Of a stretch of 39,249 nucleotides of DNA, positions 18,656-27,078 are shown in pieces; within the stretch, counting starts at the first letter, position 1; each line of letters opens with the position of its first letter. The position numbers were made by a program, and so were the translations under genes. The stretch comes from Planctomycetota bacterium. Lineage in GTDB: Bacteria; Planctomycetota; UBA1135; GCA-002686595. The DNA is taken from contig JAJDEU010000053.1 of the NCBI GenBank assembly GCA_029259635.1, positions 1 through 39,249 of the forward strand, given 5' to 3'. The notes below the pieces were generated by a model. That model searched no databases. It saw only the letters and a program-made list of their open reading frames with translations, and was not told the DNA's origin.

Positions 18656-20014
18656 ATGACCGAGCTCTTCATTGGACGCGATCGCGAACTCGACGTCCTC
18701 ACCGAACTCTACGACTCGGGGCGCGCCGAGCTGTTCGTCCTGTATGGCCGCCGCCGTGTCGGAAAGACGGAATTGCTCCAGCAGTTCTGCAGCGGCCGCC
18801 GCGCCGTCTACTTCCTCGCCGCTCAAGTCCGCGACCGCGACAACCTGCGCGCTTTTCGCGAGACCCTCCGCGATGCCCTCGATGACCCGCTGGCCGGCAC
18901 CGTCGAATTCACCGACTGGTCCTCCGCGCTCAGCTTCGCCTCCGAACGGGCCGGGGATGAGCGCCTCGTAATCGTGCTCGACGAGTTTCCCTACATGTGC
19001 GAGGCCAACAAGGGCCTGCCCTCCCTGCTCCAACAGTTCTGGGATCAACGCGGGAAACGCTCGAACCTGATGATCGTCCTGTGCGGTAGCCAGGTCTCTT
19101 TTATGGAGCGCGAGGTTCTGGCCGAGCGCTCGCCGCTCTTCGGCCGCCGCACGGGTCAGCGACGACTCGAGCCGCTGCTCCCGCAAGAGTCGATCGCTTT
19201 CTATCCGAACTGGAGCGTCGAAGACCGGCTGATCGCCTACGGAATTCTCGGCGGTATGCCGGCGTACTTGCGGCGCTTTGACGATTCGCGTTCCGTCGGC
19301 GAGAACGTGATGCGCGAGCTGCTTAGGCCGGAGGGTTACCTCTTCGACGAGGTTCAATTCCTGTTGCGTACCGAGCTCAACAACCCGACGACCTACAACA
19401 GCATTCTCGCGGCCGTTGCGGGAGGTGCCGAGCGAATGGGTGACATCGCATTGACCGTAGGGGTGGATTCAACGACCGCGGGGAAGTACTTGCACGTCCT
19501 GCGGGAGCTCGGGTTGGTGCGCCGTGAGATTCCGCTTACCGATCCCGACCCACTGCGCTCGCGCCGCGGTCGTTATCGAATCGCCGATCGGTTCGTCGCC
19601 TTTCACTTTCGGCACCTGCAGCCCAACCTGAGTCTGATTCAAGCCGGTCGCGGCAACCGCGTCTACGAACAGCACGTGTTGCCGGATCTGCCGCGATTGT
19701 TCGACGAGGCTCGCCGGGAGTTCATTCTGGCGCACCTCGCGCGCGAAGCCGCCGACCTCATCGAGGATGAAGTCGTAGAGGTCGGTCGACACCCGGGAGT
19801 CTTCATTCGCGCCATCGGACGCACTTCCAGCGGAGGGTGCGTCGCCGCGATTGTCGTTCCGGACCCGGTCCCGGACCTGTCCGTGTTGGAAGAAGAGCTG
19901 CACGAGCTCCGGGCCGCGTTCGAAGACTCGATCACGAAGCTCGTCTACGGAATCGCCGATCGCGCCGACGCGCCCCTCGAGGTCGAGCGAGTCCCCGAAA
20001 ACGAGCTCATCTAG
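18656..20014 (+). CDS. Archaeal-type ATPase with DUF234 C-terminal domain
   Basis: The protein has 452 aa. It starts FIGRDRELDVLTEL, then Walker A GRRRVGKTELL (31-41) and Walker B LVIVLDEFPYM (104-114), followed by a GGMPAYLRRF segment typical of the Arch_ATPase (pfam01637) family. A winged helix (MGDIALTVGVDSTTAGKYL...) and a C-terminal DUF234-like domain (YRIADRFVAFHFRHLQPN) follow. The extreme C-terminus resembles a degenerate PD-(D/E)XK fold, as in many DUF234 proteins. These ATPases are common, mobile and poorly understood. ATG 18656 is preferred over GTG 18620 because the family sequence begins there. The G of its TAG stop is the first base of palindromic element C. Confidence 0.85.
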   Translation: MTELFIGRDRELDVLTELYDSGRAELFVLYGRRRVGKTELLQQFCSGRRAVYFLAAQVRDRDNLRAFRETLRDALDDPLAGTVEFTDWSSALSFASERAGDERLVIVLDEFPYMCEANKGLPSLLQQFWDQRGKRSNLMIVLCGSQVSFMEREVLAERSPLFGRRTGQRRLEPLLPQESIAFYPNWSVEDRLIAYGILGGMPAYLRRFDDSRSVGENVMRELLRPEGYLFDEVQFLLRTELNNPTTYNSILAAVAGGAERMGDIALTVGVDSTTAGKYLHVLRELGLVRREIPLTDPDPLRSRRGRYRIADRFVAFHFRHLQPNLSLIQAGRGNRVYEQHVLPDLPRLFDEARREFILAHLAREAADLIEDEVVEVGRHPGVFIRAIGRTSSGGCVAAIVVPDPVPDLSVLEEELHELRAAFEDSITKLVYGIADRADAPLEVERVPENELI

Positions 20015-20132
20015 AAGGTGGCAATACGGTGGCGCACACTCGGTTGCCGGTTTCTTTAGCCGGCCCGCCCCGGCCCGCCGATGATTATCGGTAAACCGGC
20101 AACCGTGTGTGCGCCACCGTATGGGCACCTTC
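20014..20132. repeat. Nested palindromic element, copy C (inner palindrome missing)
   Basis: The outer arms 20014-20053 and 20093-20132 pair with three mismatches (20021/20125, 20023/20123, 20040/20106). Relative to copy B, the pair T15065/A15268 is G20032/C20114 here, changed on both sides. The centre (20054-20092) keeps the copy-B spacer ends (TTTAGCCGG and CCGCCGAT-ATTATCGG) but has CCCGCC in place of the inner palindrome, and contains GGCCCGCC twice. The element begins with the last base of the upstream TAG stop codon and is followed by 201 bp before the next gene on the same strand. Confidence 0.92.
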
Positions 20133-20333
20133 TGCCTCCGTCCGTGCGACCCACCGCACGGCTCGCAGCGGGCCCTTTCGCCGGGACTATCGCAAAGAAT
20201 CTCGCGAGATCCACCACTCTCGCCACAGATCGGGGCTCCCTCGCGACGAAATCAGTTCGTCCCGCCTATTGGGCGCCGCCGAGAGATCGGTCTGGCGCCA
20301 ATCTCGCGTCATTGAACCACGAGCCAAACTGCG

Positions 20334-22646
20334 ATGCACCCCGCCCTACTCAACCTGACCCTCGCCCTCCTCCCGATCAACGCGCCCGCCACCGGTGAGC
20401 CCGTTTCCACCGAGAGTTCGAGCGACCTCTTCGCGTTCTACTCCGCCGGCCTCGACGAAGTGATGAAGGACCCGCGCGACGGTGGCCTTCGCGCGCTGCT
20501 CGCCAACCTTGAGCCGATGCTGGAGGAGATGGGCAAGAACAACGGCGAGCCCGCCCCGCTCCCGCTGCTGATGATGTCGCGCTGGATTGCCCAGCCGATG
20601 TGCATCACGGGCGGCTTCGATGGCGAAGGCAATCCGAACTTTCAGTTCGACATCTCCTGGGACAACCCCGCGAAAGCGCGCAAAGAGATCTCCAAGCTCC
20701 TGAAGCTCTTGAAGAAAGAGGGCCTTGAGCTCACCGCATCGGACGCCGACGCGGGATCGATGGCCGTCGATACACCGGCCGGCAAGCTGTCCGCCAAACT
20801 GATCGATATCAGCGAAGGTGCGATCCTCTCGGTCAACCTCGGCCGCGACCGCACGCCCGCCTTTCAGTTGCCGAGCTACTCGCTGCCCGGCGGCGTCAAG
20901 CCGGTCTTCATCGCGAACTGGAATGGCAAAGCGCTCGCCGAAATTCTCGAGAAGAACATGACCGAAGATGAGCAGAAGCTCGTCGCCAAATTCTTGGACA
21001 CGGTCGGCCTCGCTGGCCCGAATGCCATGGACATGAGCGTCGCGCTCGGCCACGGCGGAGTCGAGTCCATCTCGACGATGCACCTCAAGGGTTGGTCGCA
21101 GAGCTTCTTCGGCAAGCACATGAGCGATCGCTTGAAGAGCTCCGACATCGCGATGCTGCCCGCCGACACCCTGTGGGGTTGGATCGGAACGATGCGTGTC
21201 TCCTCGCTCTTTGAACTCGCACGCGAAATCAATCAGCCGGAAGTCGATCAAGCGCTTGGCATGGCCAGCGCCATGCTCGGCATGGACCTCGAAAAGGATC
21301 TCTTCGGACAAATCGGCCCGGTCATGGGCGCCTACTCTTCGCGCGGCACCGGTGGTGCTGGAGGCCCGACGGGTCTGGTCTTCTTCGCCGAATGCGACGA
21401 CGCTGGCCAAGTGATGGGATCGCTCGAAAAGCTCATCGCGCTCGCCGAGGCCCAGCTGCAGCAAAAAATCTCCTCCGAGGAGTGGATGCACGGCGAGATC
21501 GCCTGCACGAGCTTCTCTGCACCCGGCACGCCGATGCCGGTCGAGCCCTGCGTCGGAATCGTCGGGGACAAGTTGTTCCTCGCCGCCAGCCGCAACGCCC
21601 TGATGGAAGCGCTCGACCAGACTGCGCGCGAGGAGTCGATTCTCGATCACCCGCGCGTCGCCGAGTTCCCGGAAGCCTCGCTTCAGAACCTGCTCTCGTT
21701 CAACTTCTTCGACGCCAGCTACGGCCTCGAGCAGGGCTACGCATCGATCGGCATGCTGCAGTCGATGGCGAGCAACATGATGGCCAGCGCCCAAAGCGAC
21801 GTGGACCTTTCCGCGCTGCCGAGCGTCGCCAGCATCATGCCCTCCTACACGCAACTCAAGCGCGGCTCGCGCCCGACGGTCTCACTGACCTACGTGCGAG
21901 GCGGCGATCTACTCCAAGCTACGACGCACGACTCATCGATGGTCGCGCGCGTGACCGCACTCTTCGGTTCACCGATGAGCTTCGGCGGCCCCGCCACGGC
22001 GAGCATTATGGCAAGCGTCGCGATTCCGAAGCTGCTGGGCGCGAGACTTAGCGCCAATGAAAGCGCTGCGATTAGCACAATGCGTTCTATCGGGATGGCG
22101 CAAGCGCAGATTCAATCATCACTCGCATTGGACTCCGATGCTGACGGAATTGGCGAGTACGGAACGATGGGCGAGCTTTCGGGGACGCGTCCTCTACGCG
22201 ATATCGAAGAGCATCTCGATCCCAGCGTATTATCGAAGAGTTTGGGTCAACTCATTCCCGACGGATGTGGAGGGAGCGTCACCAATAGGTCTGGCTACTA
22301 CATTCAAGTCTTCGTCCCCGGCCGCGGCGGCGTGATGGTTTCGGACGAGCCGGGCGTGAGTACGACTACTCTCGCGCGCATTGACTCGGACGGCTCCGAG
22401 TCGCGTTGGTGCGCCTACGCGTGGCCGACAGACCCCGGCAAAACCGGCAACCGCACCTTCTTTGTCGACCAGAACGGCAGCGTCTACGCCTCGACTCCGA
22501 ATTCGAACGGTGCCTACGGCGGCCTGTGCAACTCGGGCGGGAATCAACCCGCTCACGATGCCGCCTACTCGCTCGGCTCGGACTCGCATATGCCCAGCTA
22601 CGGCCAAGCCTCTTCCGATGGCAACATCTGGCAGATGATCAACTAA
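20334..22646 (+). CDS. Exported protein with DUF3352-like body and pseudopilin-like C-terminus
   Basis: This 770-aa protein has a short hydrophobic N-terminus (LLNLTLALLPINAPATG) that looks like a signal peptide. Residues about 30-545 resemble the DUF3352-type exported proteins of planctomycetes, with repeated segments measuring one value per model or item (GIVGDKLFLAASRNALMEAL). Residues about 553-770 match the region after the helix of type IV pilins and type II pseudopilins: VAIPKLLGARLSANESAAIS (562-581), IGEYGTMGEL, and near the end AYAWPTDPGKTGNRTFFVDQ. The usual prepilin leader and hydrophobic helix are missing, so it cannot assemble as a normal pilin. The function is unknown. It converges with the GIY-YIG-like gene. 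Confidence 0.75.
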   Translation: MHPALLNLTLALLPINAPATGEPVSTESSSDLFAFYSAGLDEVMKDPRDGGLRALLANLEPMLEEMGKNNGEPAPLPLLMMSRWIAQPMCITGGFDGEGNPNFQFDISWDNPAKARKEISKLLKLLKKEGLELTASDADAGSMAVDTPAGKLSAKLIDISEGAILSVNLGRDRTPAFQLPSYSLPGGVKPVFIANWNGKALAEILEKNMTEDEQKLVAKFLDTVGLAGPNAMDMSVALGHGGVESISTMHLKGWSQSFFGKHMSDRLKSSDIAMLPADTLWGWIGTMRVSSLFELAREINQPEVDQALGMASAMLGMDLEKDLFGQIGPVMGAYSSRGTGGAGGPTGLVFFAECDDAGQVMGSLEKLIALAEAQLQQKISSEEWMHGEIACTSFSAPGTPMPVEPCVGIVGDKLFLAASRNALMEALDQTAREESILDHPRVAEFPEASLQNLLSFNFFDASYGLEQGYASIGMLQSMASNMMASAQSDVDLSALPSVASIMPSYTQLKRGSRPTVSLTYVRGGDLLQATTHDSSMVARVTALFGSPMSFGGPATASIMASVAIPKLLGARLSANESAAISTMRSIGMAQAQIQSSLALDSDADGIGEYGTMGELSGTRPLRDIEEHLDPSVLSKSLGQLIPDGCGGSVTNRSGYYIQVFVPGRGGVMVSDEPGVSTTTLARIDSDGSESRWCAYAWPTDPGKTGNRTFFVDQNGSVYASTPNSNGAYGGLCNSGGNQPAHDAAYSLGSDSHMPSYGQASSDGNIWQMIN

Positions 22647-22670
22647 ACCCGACCAATGATCCGGCCCTTC

Positions 22671-22708
22671 AATCCCCGCCGGCTCGCAAGAGTCTGCGGG
22701 GATTTCTA
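22671..22708 (+). terminator. Intrinsic-terminator-like hairpin
   Basis: AATCCCCGC (22671-22679) pairs perfectly with GCGGGGATT (22696-22704) around a 16-nt loop, followed by TCTAATT. It lies 25 bp after the stop of the 770-aa gene and overlaps the end of the convergent gene. The T-run is short, so efficiency is uncertain. Confidence 0.6.
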
Positions 22709-23212
22709 ATTCGCGAAGGGCAGCGCGCCGTACCGCTCTTCGAACTGCTTGAGCAATTCGCGCTCGGCTTCGCCGGGATCCGAACGCATCGAAGACCACG
22801 CGATCATCAGGTCTTCGGGATTCACGAGCTGCCACACCGCGTGCCCGCTCCAGTGACCGACCGCCTCGCCGCGACCGAACCGAATCATCGAGCGAATTCG
22901 CGAGCGCAGAGTCGCCTTCGCTCCGCGACCACCGGCGGCTGCGATGAAGAGCGCGCTCGCGCCCTCCACCCACTTCGCCTTCAGCTCTTCGCGCGGCGTG
23001 CTCGGGTCGCGGCCCTTGAATCGCCCGGCGGGATTCTGATCGAGAAAGCGCGGCTTCTCGGCCGGATTCCAGAGCACCTGGTAGATGCCCTTGAACTTCG
23101 GAACCGACGCAAAGCTCTGGTCCCACAGTTCGCTCGGCGTAAGAAAGCCCTCGTAGGGCAGCTCGCCAAAGGGCGTCGGCTCGGAGGCCGGAAGGATCGA
23201 TTCGGGTTCCAT
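22706..23212 (-). CDS. GIY-YIG-like protein of unknown function
   Basis: This 168-aa protein carries GIYQVLW (about 42-48) and, after a loop, ALFIAAAGGRGAKATLRSRI, matching the first two strands and arginine helix of GIY-YIG domains. Next comes FGRGEAVGHWSGHAVWQL, then DPGEAERELLKQFEERYGALPFAN with a Glu in the place of the catalytic Glu. The YIG motif is changed to FIA, so nuclease activity is doubtful. The assignment rests on pattern resemblance. It is divergent from the small CxxC protein gene, 220 bp away. Confidence 0.6.
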   Translation of the reverse strand: MEPESILPASEPTPFGELPYEGFLTPSELWDQSFASVPKFKGIYQVLWNPAEKPRFLDQNPAGRFKGRDPSTPREELKAKWVEGASALFIAAAGGRGAKATLRSRIRSMIRFGRGEAVGHWSGHAVWQLVNPEDLMIAWSSMRSDPGEAERELLKQFEERYGALPFAN

Positions 23213-23432
23213 GGATGGCGGGATTTGGCTCGTCGGCGGCTCCAGCGCGGAGGGTGCCGATTCGAAGTTGCGAGCCGAGGGGTGGCGGGCGAAGATCCTA
23301 CCGCTCTGCCTCTCGGAGCGGCCGATTCCCCCGCGAAACTCGGCGACCCAGGCCGACTAGCCATCGGCGTCGGGCTTGGGACGAGCACCCGGCAGACCGT
23401 TCGACGGCCCAGACCTACAACCACACGAGCCC

Positions 23433-23804
23433 ATGACCTCCATCGACAAGCACTTCCAGGAGTACTTCGCGAGCGTGGATAAGGCCGGCGACGATCGCTG
23501 CTATCTGTGTCGCCGCACCTCGTCGGATGTGAAGACCTTCTTCGGTTTCAATGAAGACGGAACGCCGGTCAATGCGGACGAGTACGGGATCGAAGACGTG
23601 GTGCTCTACAAGCTCGACATCATGAGCTACAAGGGAACGCGCCCGGTCTGCGCGGTTTGCCAGCTCAACTTCGAGACGATCTTCATGGCGGGCGATCACG
23701 ACTGCGTCGAGCAGGTGATGCGGGAGATCGAGAACGAGCGCGACAAGCTGTGGCCGATGGACAAGCGCCGCGATCCGGACGAGTCGAGCGCGCCCGAGGA
23801 GTGA
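23433..23804 (+). CDS. Small acidic protein with two CxxC pairs
   Basis: This 123-aa protein has CYLC (about residues 23-26) and CAVC (about 77-80), likely one four-cysteine zinc site. Between them is FGFNEDGTPVNADEYGIEDVV, and the tail is acidic (DPDESSAPEE). I do not recognise the family. ATG 23433 is chosen because the composition upstream is not protein-like. A 15-bp tandem duplication spans its stop codon. The downstream ClC gene starts 89 bp later on the same strand. Confidence 0.65.
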   Translation: MTSIDKHFQEYFASVDKAGDDRCYLCRRTSSDVKTFFGFNEDGTPVNADEYGIEDVVLYKLDIMSYKGTRPVCAVCQLNFETIFMAGDHDCVEQVMREIENERDKLWPMDKRRDPDESSAPEE

Positions 23805-23827
23805 GAGTTCGCGGAGTGAGAGTTCGC
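23798..23827. repeat. 15-bp tandem duplication across a stop codon
   Basis: GGAGTGAGAGTTCGC occurs twice in tandem (23798-23812 and 23813-23827), followed by a partial third copy GGAGA. The first copy contains the TGA stop (23802-23804) of the small CxxC protein gene; the repeat has no other visible effect on it. Confidence 0.85.
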
Positions 23828-23893
23828 GGAGATTGACGAGGTATCGGGCCAATCAGTGGGAATGGTCGCGAGAGCCCGTATCATCCCGTTTCC

Positions 23894-25711
23894 ATGTCGG
23901 ACAAGTCCCAAGCGCTGCGCCTGAAGATTGTCAAGCTCCTCGGGCTGACGAGCCTCGGACACATGGGCAAGTGGGTCGGCACCGCGGGAGTGATCGGCTT
24001 CTGTGGTGGCTTGGCGGCGGTCGGCTTCGACTGGCTCACCCACGCACTGAAGGAGAAGTCGCTGTCCAACGCGGGCGTTGTCGGCGAAGGCTTGCCCGGC
24101 GACTCGGTCTGGTGGCTGGTACTTTTGGTCCCGGCGCTCGGCGGCTTGCTCGTCGGCGCCATGATTCAGATCTGGGCGCCGGAGGCGAGCGGTCACGGAA
24201 CCGAACGCTTGGTCGGCGCCTTCCACACGCTCAACGGCAAGGTTCGCAAGCGCATCGTCTTCATCAAGGCCATTGCGAGCGCGATCACCATCGGGAGCGG
24301 CGGCTCGGCCGGGCAAGAGGGTCCCGTCGCGCAGATCGGCGGCGGCGTGGGCAGCTCGTTCTCCGACGCACTCAAGCTCAGCGACCGCGACCGCCGTGTC
24401 TTCCTGCTCGCCGGAGCAGCCGCCGGCGTCGGCGCCCTGTTCACCGCGCCCCTCGGCGGAGCGCTCTTCGCCCCCGAAGTGCTCTACCGCAAGCCCGAGT
24501 TCGAGGGCGAGGCGATCATCCCCTGCATCGTCTCGTCGATCGTCGCCTACACGACCTTCACCTTCATCACCGGGCGAGAGCGCGCCATCGAGATCGCGCC
24601 GGACGTCTTGTCCGGACTCTCCTTTCACGAACCGCGCGAGCTCTTGATCTACTTCGCGCTCGCGCTGCTCTGCGCGTTCGTCGGTTGGGTCTACATCAGC
24701 TTCTTCGGCGGAACGCACCGCGCATTCACACGTATGAAGAAGGTGCCGCCGATGTTCAAGCCGGCGATCGGCGGACTCGCGCTCGGAGCTCTCGCGCTCG
24801 CCATCGCCCCGCTCGCCGACGGTCACGGCATTCTCTATGGCGGCTATGAGTTGATGCGAGCGTCGATCGCAGGGGCGCTGTCTCTGCAAGTGCTCGCGAT
24901 CCTGTTGATCGGCAAGATCTTGGCGACCTCTTTCTCGATCGCATCCGGCGGCTCCGGAGGTGTGTTCGCGCCGTCGCTCGCCATCGGCGCATTGCTCGGG
25001 AGCATGGTCGGGACGGCCGCGCAGCAGCTCTTTCCCGAGCTCGGCATCAATCCGTCCAGCTTCGCGCTGGTCGGTATGGGCGGCTTTTTCGCGGGCGTCG
25101 CAAAAACGCCCATCGCATCGATCATCATGGTCTGCGAGATGACGGGCAGCTATGAATTGCTCGCGCCGCTGATGCTCGTCTCCGTCGTTCATATGTTGCT
25201 CGCCCAGCGCTGGACGATCTATGAGACGCAAGTCGATAGTCCGGTCGACAGTCCCGCGCACGCTGGCGATTTCGTCGTCGATGTGCTCGAGCGCATGTCG
25301 GTGGAAGACGTCGTCGATCCCGAGCGCCATCCGCCACTGGTCAGCGCGAACGCGACTCTTCGAAAAGCACTCGACATTGTCTCGACTTCGCGCGGCACGT
25401 ACTTCCCGGTGGTCGATGACTCCGAGAACATGATCGGCATCTTTTCGCTGTCGGACATTCGGCGCATTTTTCGCGAGACCGACGTGCAGGACCTCGTCAT
25501 TGTGCGCGACTTCATGGTCGAGAATCCCGCGCGAGTCAAGATGAAGGACCACCTCGGCGAGGCCTTGCGTCTGCTGAACGAGTACAGCATTCACGAGCTC
25601 CCGGTCGTGGACTCGAACAACACAAGGCGCGTGATCGGCATGCTCAACCGGAACAATATCGGTGCGGCCTATCACCAACGTCTGCGCGAATTGAAACTCG
25701 GGAAGCTCTGA
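23894..25711 (+). CDS. ClC-family chloride channel/transporter with two CBS domains
   Basis: This 605-aa membrane protein has a ClC core (about 20-440) with the gating-glutamate motif GSAGQEGP (Glu142), the GALFAPE motif and ASGGSGGVFAPSLAIG (GxFxP filter loop). The first selectivity motif GSGIP is replaced by a GHGTE-type sequence, as in a common uncharacterised bacterial ClC clade, so Cl- selectivity and channel or antiporter mode are open. The C-terminus (about 450-600) holds two CBS domains (DVVDPERHPPLVSANATLR and VRDFMVENPARVKM regions), which probably bind adenine nucleotides. It acts in the cytoplasmic membrane. Confidence 0.92.
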   Translation: MSDKSQALRLKIVKLLGLTSLGHMGKWVGTAGVIGFCGGLAAVGFDWLTHALKEKSLSNAGVVGEGLPGDSVWWLVLLVPALGGLLVGAMIQIWAPEASGHGTERLVGAFHTLNGKVRKRIVFIKAIASAITIGSGGSAGQEGPVAQIGGGVGSSFSDALKLSDRDRRVFLLAGAAAGVGALFTAPLGGALFAPEVLYRKPEFEGEAIIPCIVSSIVAYTTFTFITGRERAIEIAPDVLSGLSFHEPRELLIYFALALLCAFVGWVYISFFGGTHRAFTRMKKVPPMFKPAIGGLALGALALAIAPLADGHGILYGGYELMRASIAGALSLQVLAILLIGKILATSFSIASGGSGGVFAPSLAIGALLGSMVGTAAQQLFPELGINPSSFALVGMGGFFAGVAKTPIASIIMVCEMTGSYELLAPLMLVSVVHMLLAQRWTIYETQVDSPVDSPAHAGDFVVDVLERMSVEDVVDPERHPPLVSANATLRKALDIVSTSRGTYFPVVDDSENMIGIFSLSDIRRIFRETDVQDLVIVRDFMVENPARVKMKDHLGEALRLLNEYSIHELPVVDSNNTRRVIGMLNRNNIGAAYHQRLRELKLGKL

Positions 25712-25853
25712 AGTCGAGCGGCGATAAGCGCTTCCTAGCCTCGCCCCATTTCCGCCGCCGCGAGTCGCTCCGAGAGCCTTGCGCGCAGACGAACCGCCCG
25801 GCATGTTGGTCGATCACATCCCCCGTCAACCCGAGCTCCACCCCCCGATAGCC

Positions 25854-26186
25854 ATGACACTTACCGCAACCCAGACGCCCACCGTTCGCATCAACGGCAA
25901 CGGCGGCGACGTCATCATCATCCGACCGACCGGCCGCGTCACGCTCATCAATGGCTGTGATCCCGAGGATGCCGAGGAGCTCGTGAAACAAGGTCGCGCC
26001 TTCCTGAAAGGTGCGCCGGCGACGCAGATCGTGCAGGCAGAAGGCGACGTCGAGATCGACGGCGAGGTCACCGACATCTTCATCGTCGAGGGCGAGGCGG
26101 TCATCGTGAACGGCAATGATGACGACGATGATGAATATGACGTCGATGACGATGTCGATGACGATGACGACGACGACGAAGACTGA
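25854..26186 (+). CDS. Small protein with Asp-rich C-terminal tail
   Basis: The protein has about 110 aa. ATG 25854 is preferred because MTLTATQTPTVRINGNGGDV reads as a plausible N-terminus, and no good SD separates it from ATG/GTG codons upstream. The middle has short strand-like segments (TQIVQAEGDVEIDGEV, DIFIVEGEAVIVNG). The last 25 residues are almost entirely aspartate (DDDDDEYDVDDDVDDDDDDDED), which would bind Ca2+ or other cations, or mimic nucleic acid. I do not recognise a family. It lies 17 bp upstream of rraA on the same strand, so co-transcription is likely. Confidence 0.6.
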   Translation: MTLTATQTPTVRINGNGGDVIIIRPTGRVTLINGCDPEDAEELVKQGRAFLKGAPATQIVQAEGDVEIDGEVTDIFIVEGEAVIVNGNDDDDDEYDVDDDVDDDDDDDED

Positions 26187-26203
26187 GAGCGCACCACACC
26201 CCA

Positions 26204-26683
26204 ATGAGCACCCCAACCGCTGATTTGTACGACGAGAACGAAGAGCTCGTCTCCGTCGCCGAGCCGATGTTCGCGGACTTCGGCGGGAACATCGCGTTCA
26301 GCGGACCGATCGCCACGCTCAAGTGCTACGAGGACAACAGCCTCGTGCGAAAGCGCCTAGGTGAGCCCGGTGAAGGCCGTGTGCTCGTCGTCGATGGCGG
26401 CGGTTCGATTCGGTGCGCGCTGCTCGGCGACAAGCTGGCCAAGCTCGCCGTCGACAATGGCTGGGCGGGCCTCGTCATCTTCGGTTGCATTCGCGACTCC
26501 GCAGTCATTGCCGAAATGGACCTCGGCGTCAAAGCGCTCGCCACCGTTCCGCGCAAGAGCGTCAAGCGCGACCAAGGCCTCGAAGAGATCCCCGTCGAGT
26601 TCGCCGGCATCCGCTTCCAGCCCGGGCACTTTCTCTACGCCGACGAGGACGGAATCCTCATCGCGCCTCACGCGCTCGAGTAG
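26204..26683 (+). CDS. rraA: RraA family protein (ribonuclease E activity regulator or HMG/CHA-type aldolase)
   Basis: This 159-aa protein has VVDGGGSIRCALLGDKLA (about 63-80), WAGLVIFGCIRDSAVI and the terminal DGILIA region, all typical of the RraA fold. The family includes RraA, which inhibits RNase E in proteobacteria, and class II pyruvate aldolases (4-hydroxy-4-methyl-2-oxoglutarate aldolase). The length and the GCIRDS motif fit RraA-type proteins, but no RNase E partner can be tested here. The upstream gene is the Asp-tailed small protein, 17 bp away. About 66 bp separate it from tRNA-Leu. Confidence 0.85.
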   Translation: MSTPTADLYDENEELVSVAEPMFADFGGNIAFSGPIATLKCYEDNSLVRKRLGEPGEGRVLVVDGGGSIRCALLGDKLAKLAVDNGWAGLVIFGCIRDSAVIAEMDLGVKALATVPRKSVKRDQGLEEIPVEFAGIRFQPGHFLYADEDGILIAPHALE

Positions 26684-26749
26684 CACGGCGCCCTAAGCGC
26701 TCCTGCCCCTTCTCATTCCAGCGACGCGCGCGTATTCTCTCCCGACCAC

Positions 26750-26834
26750 GCGGAAGTGGCGGAACTGGCAGACGCGCAGGATTTAGGTTCCTGTACCGCA
26801 AGGTGTGAGGGTTCGAGTCCCTTCTTCCGCACCA
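26750..26834 (+). tRNA. tRNA-Leu (anticodon UAG)
   Basis: 85 nt. The acceptor GCGGAAG pairs with CTTCCGC, and a D-arm, a long variable arm and a T-arm (GGGTTCGAGTCCC) follow. The anticodon stem CAGGA/TCCTG holds loop TTTAGGT, giving anticodon TAG at 26784-26786, which reads CUN leucine codons. The CCA tail is encoded (26832-26834). The long variable arm and overall sequence match bacterial tRNA-Leu. Confidence 0.95.
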
Positions 26835-27078
26835 AAATTCACGCCCCGAATTTCGCCAAGCCGAGCGCGAAATGCCCCAACCAGCAAACGGCTGAGCAAG
26901 CGATTAGGTTGGAGCGAAGCGGTTGGGCGACACGAAGGGGAATATTCGAGCGAACGGCGAAGTTCAATCGATTTCATTTCGTCTCGCAGATTGCTCTTCG
27001 AGCCGTACGGTAGCCCTCGAGCTAATCATTCGTGGAACCCCTCGCAGGAGCGCCGCTATCGCACACCCAACTCGATTA

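Noticed and set aside
20346..21854. Long minus-strand frame opposite the 770-aa gene
   Set aside because: Composition is typical of a GC-rich shadow, and the plus-strand frame has coherent domains.
23696..25804. Long minus-strand frame opposite the ClC gene
   Set aside because: Rich in Arg, Asp, His and Glu with no domain pattern; the plus strand encodes a clear ClC-CBS protein.
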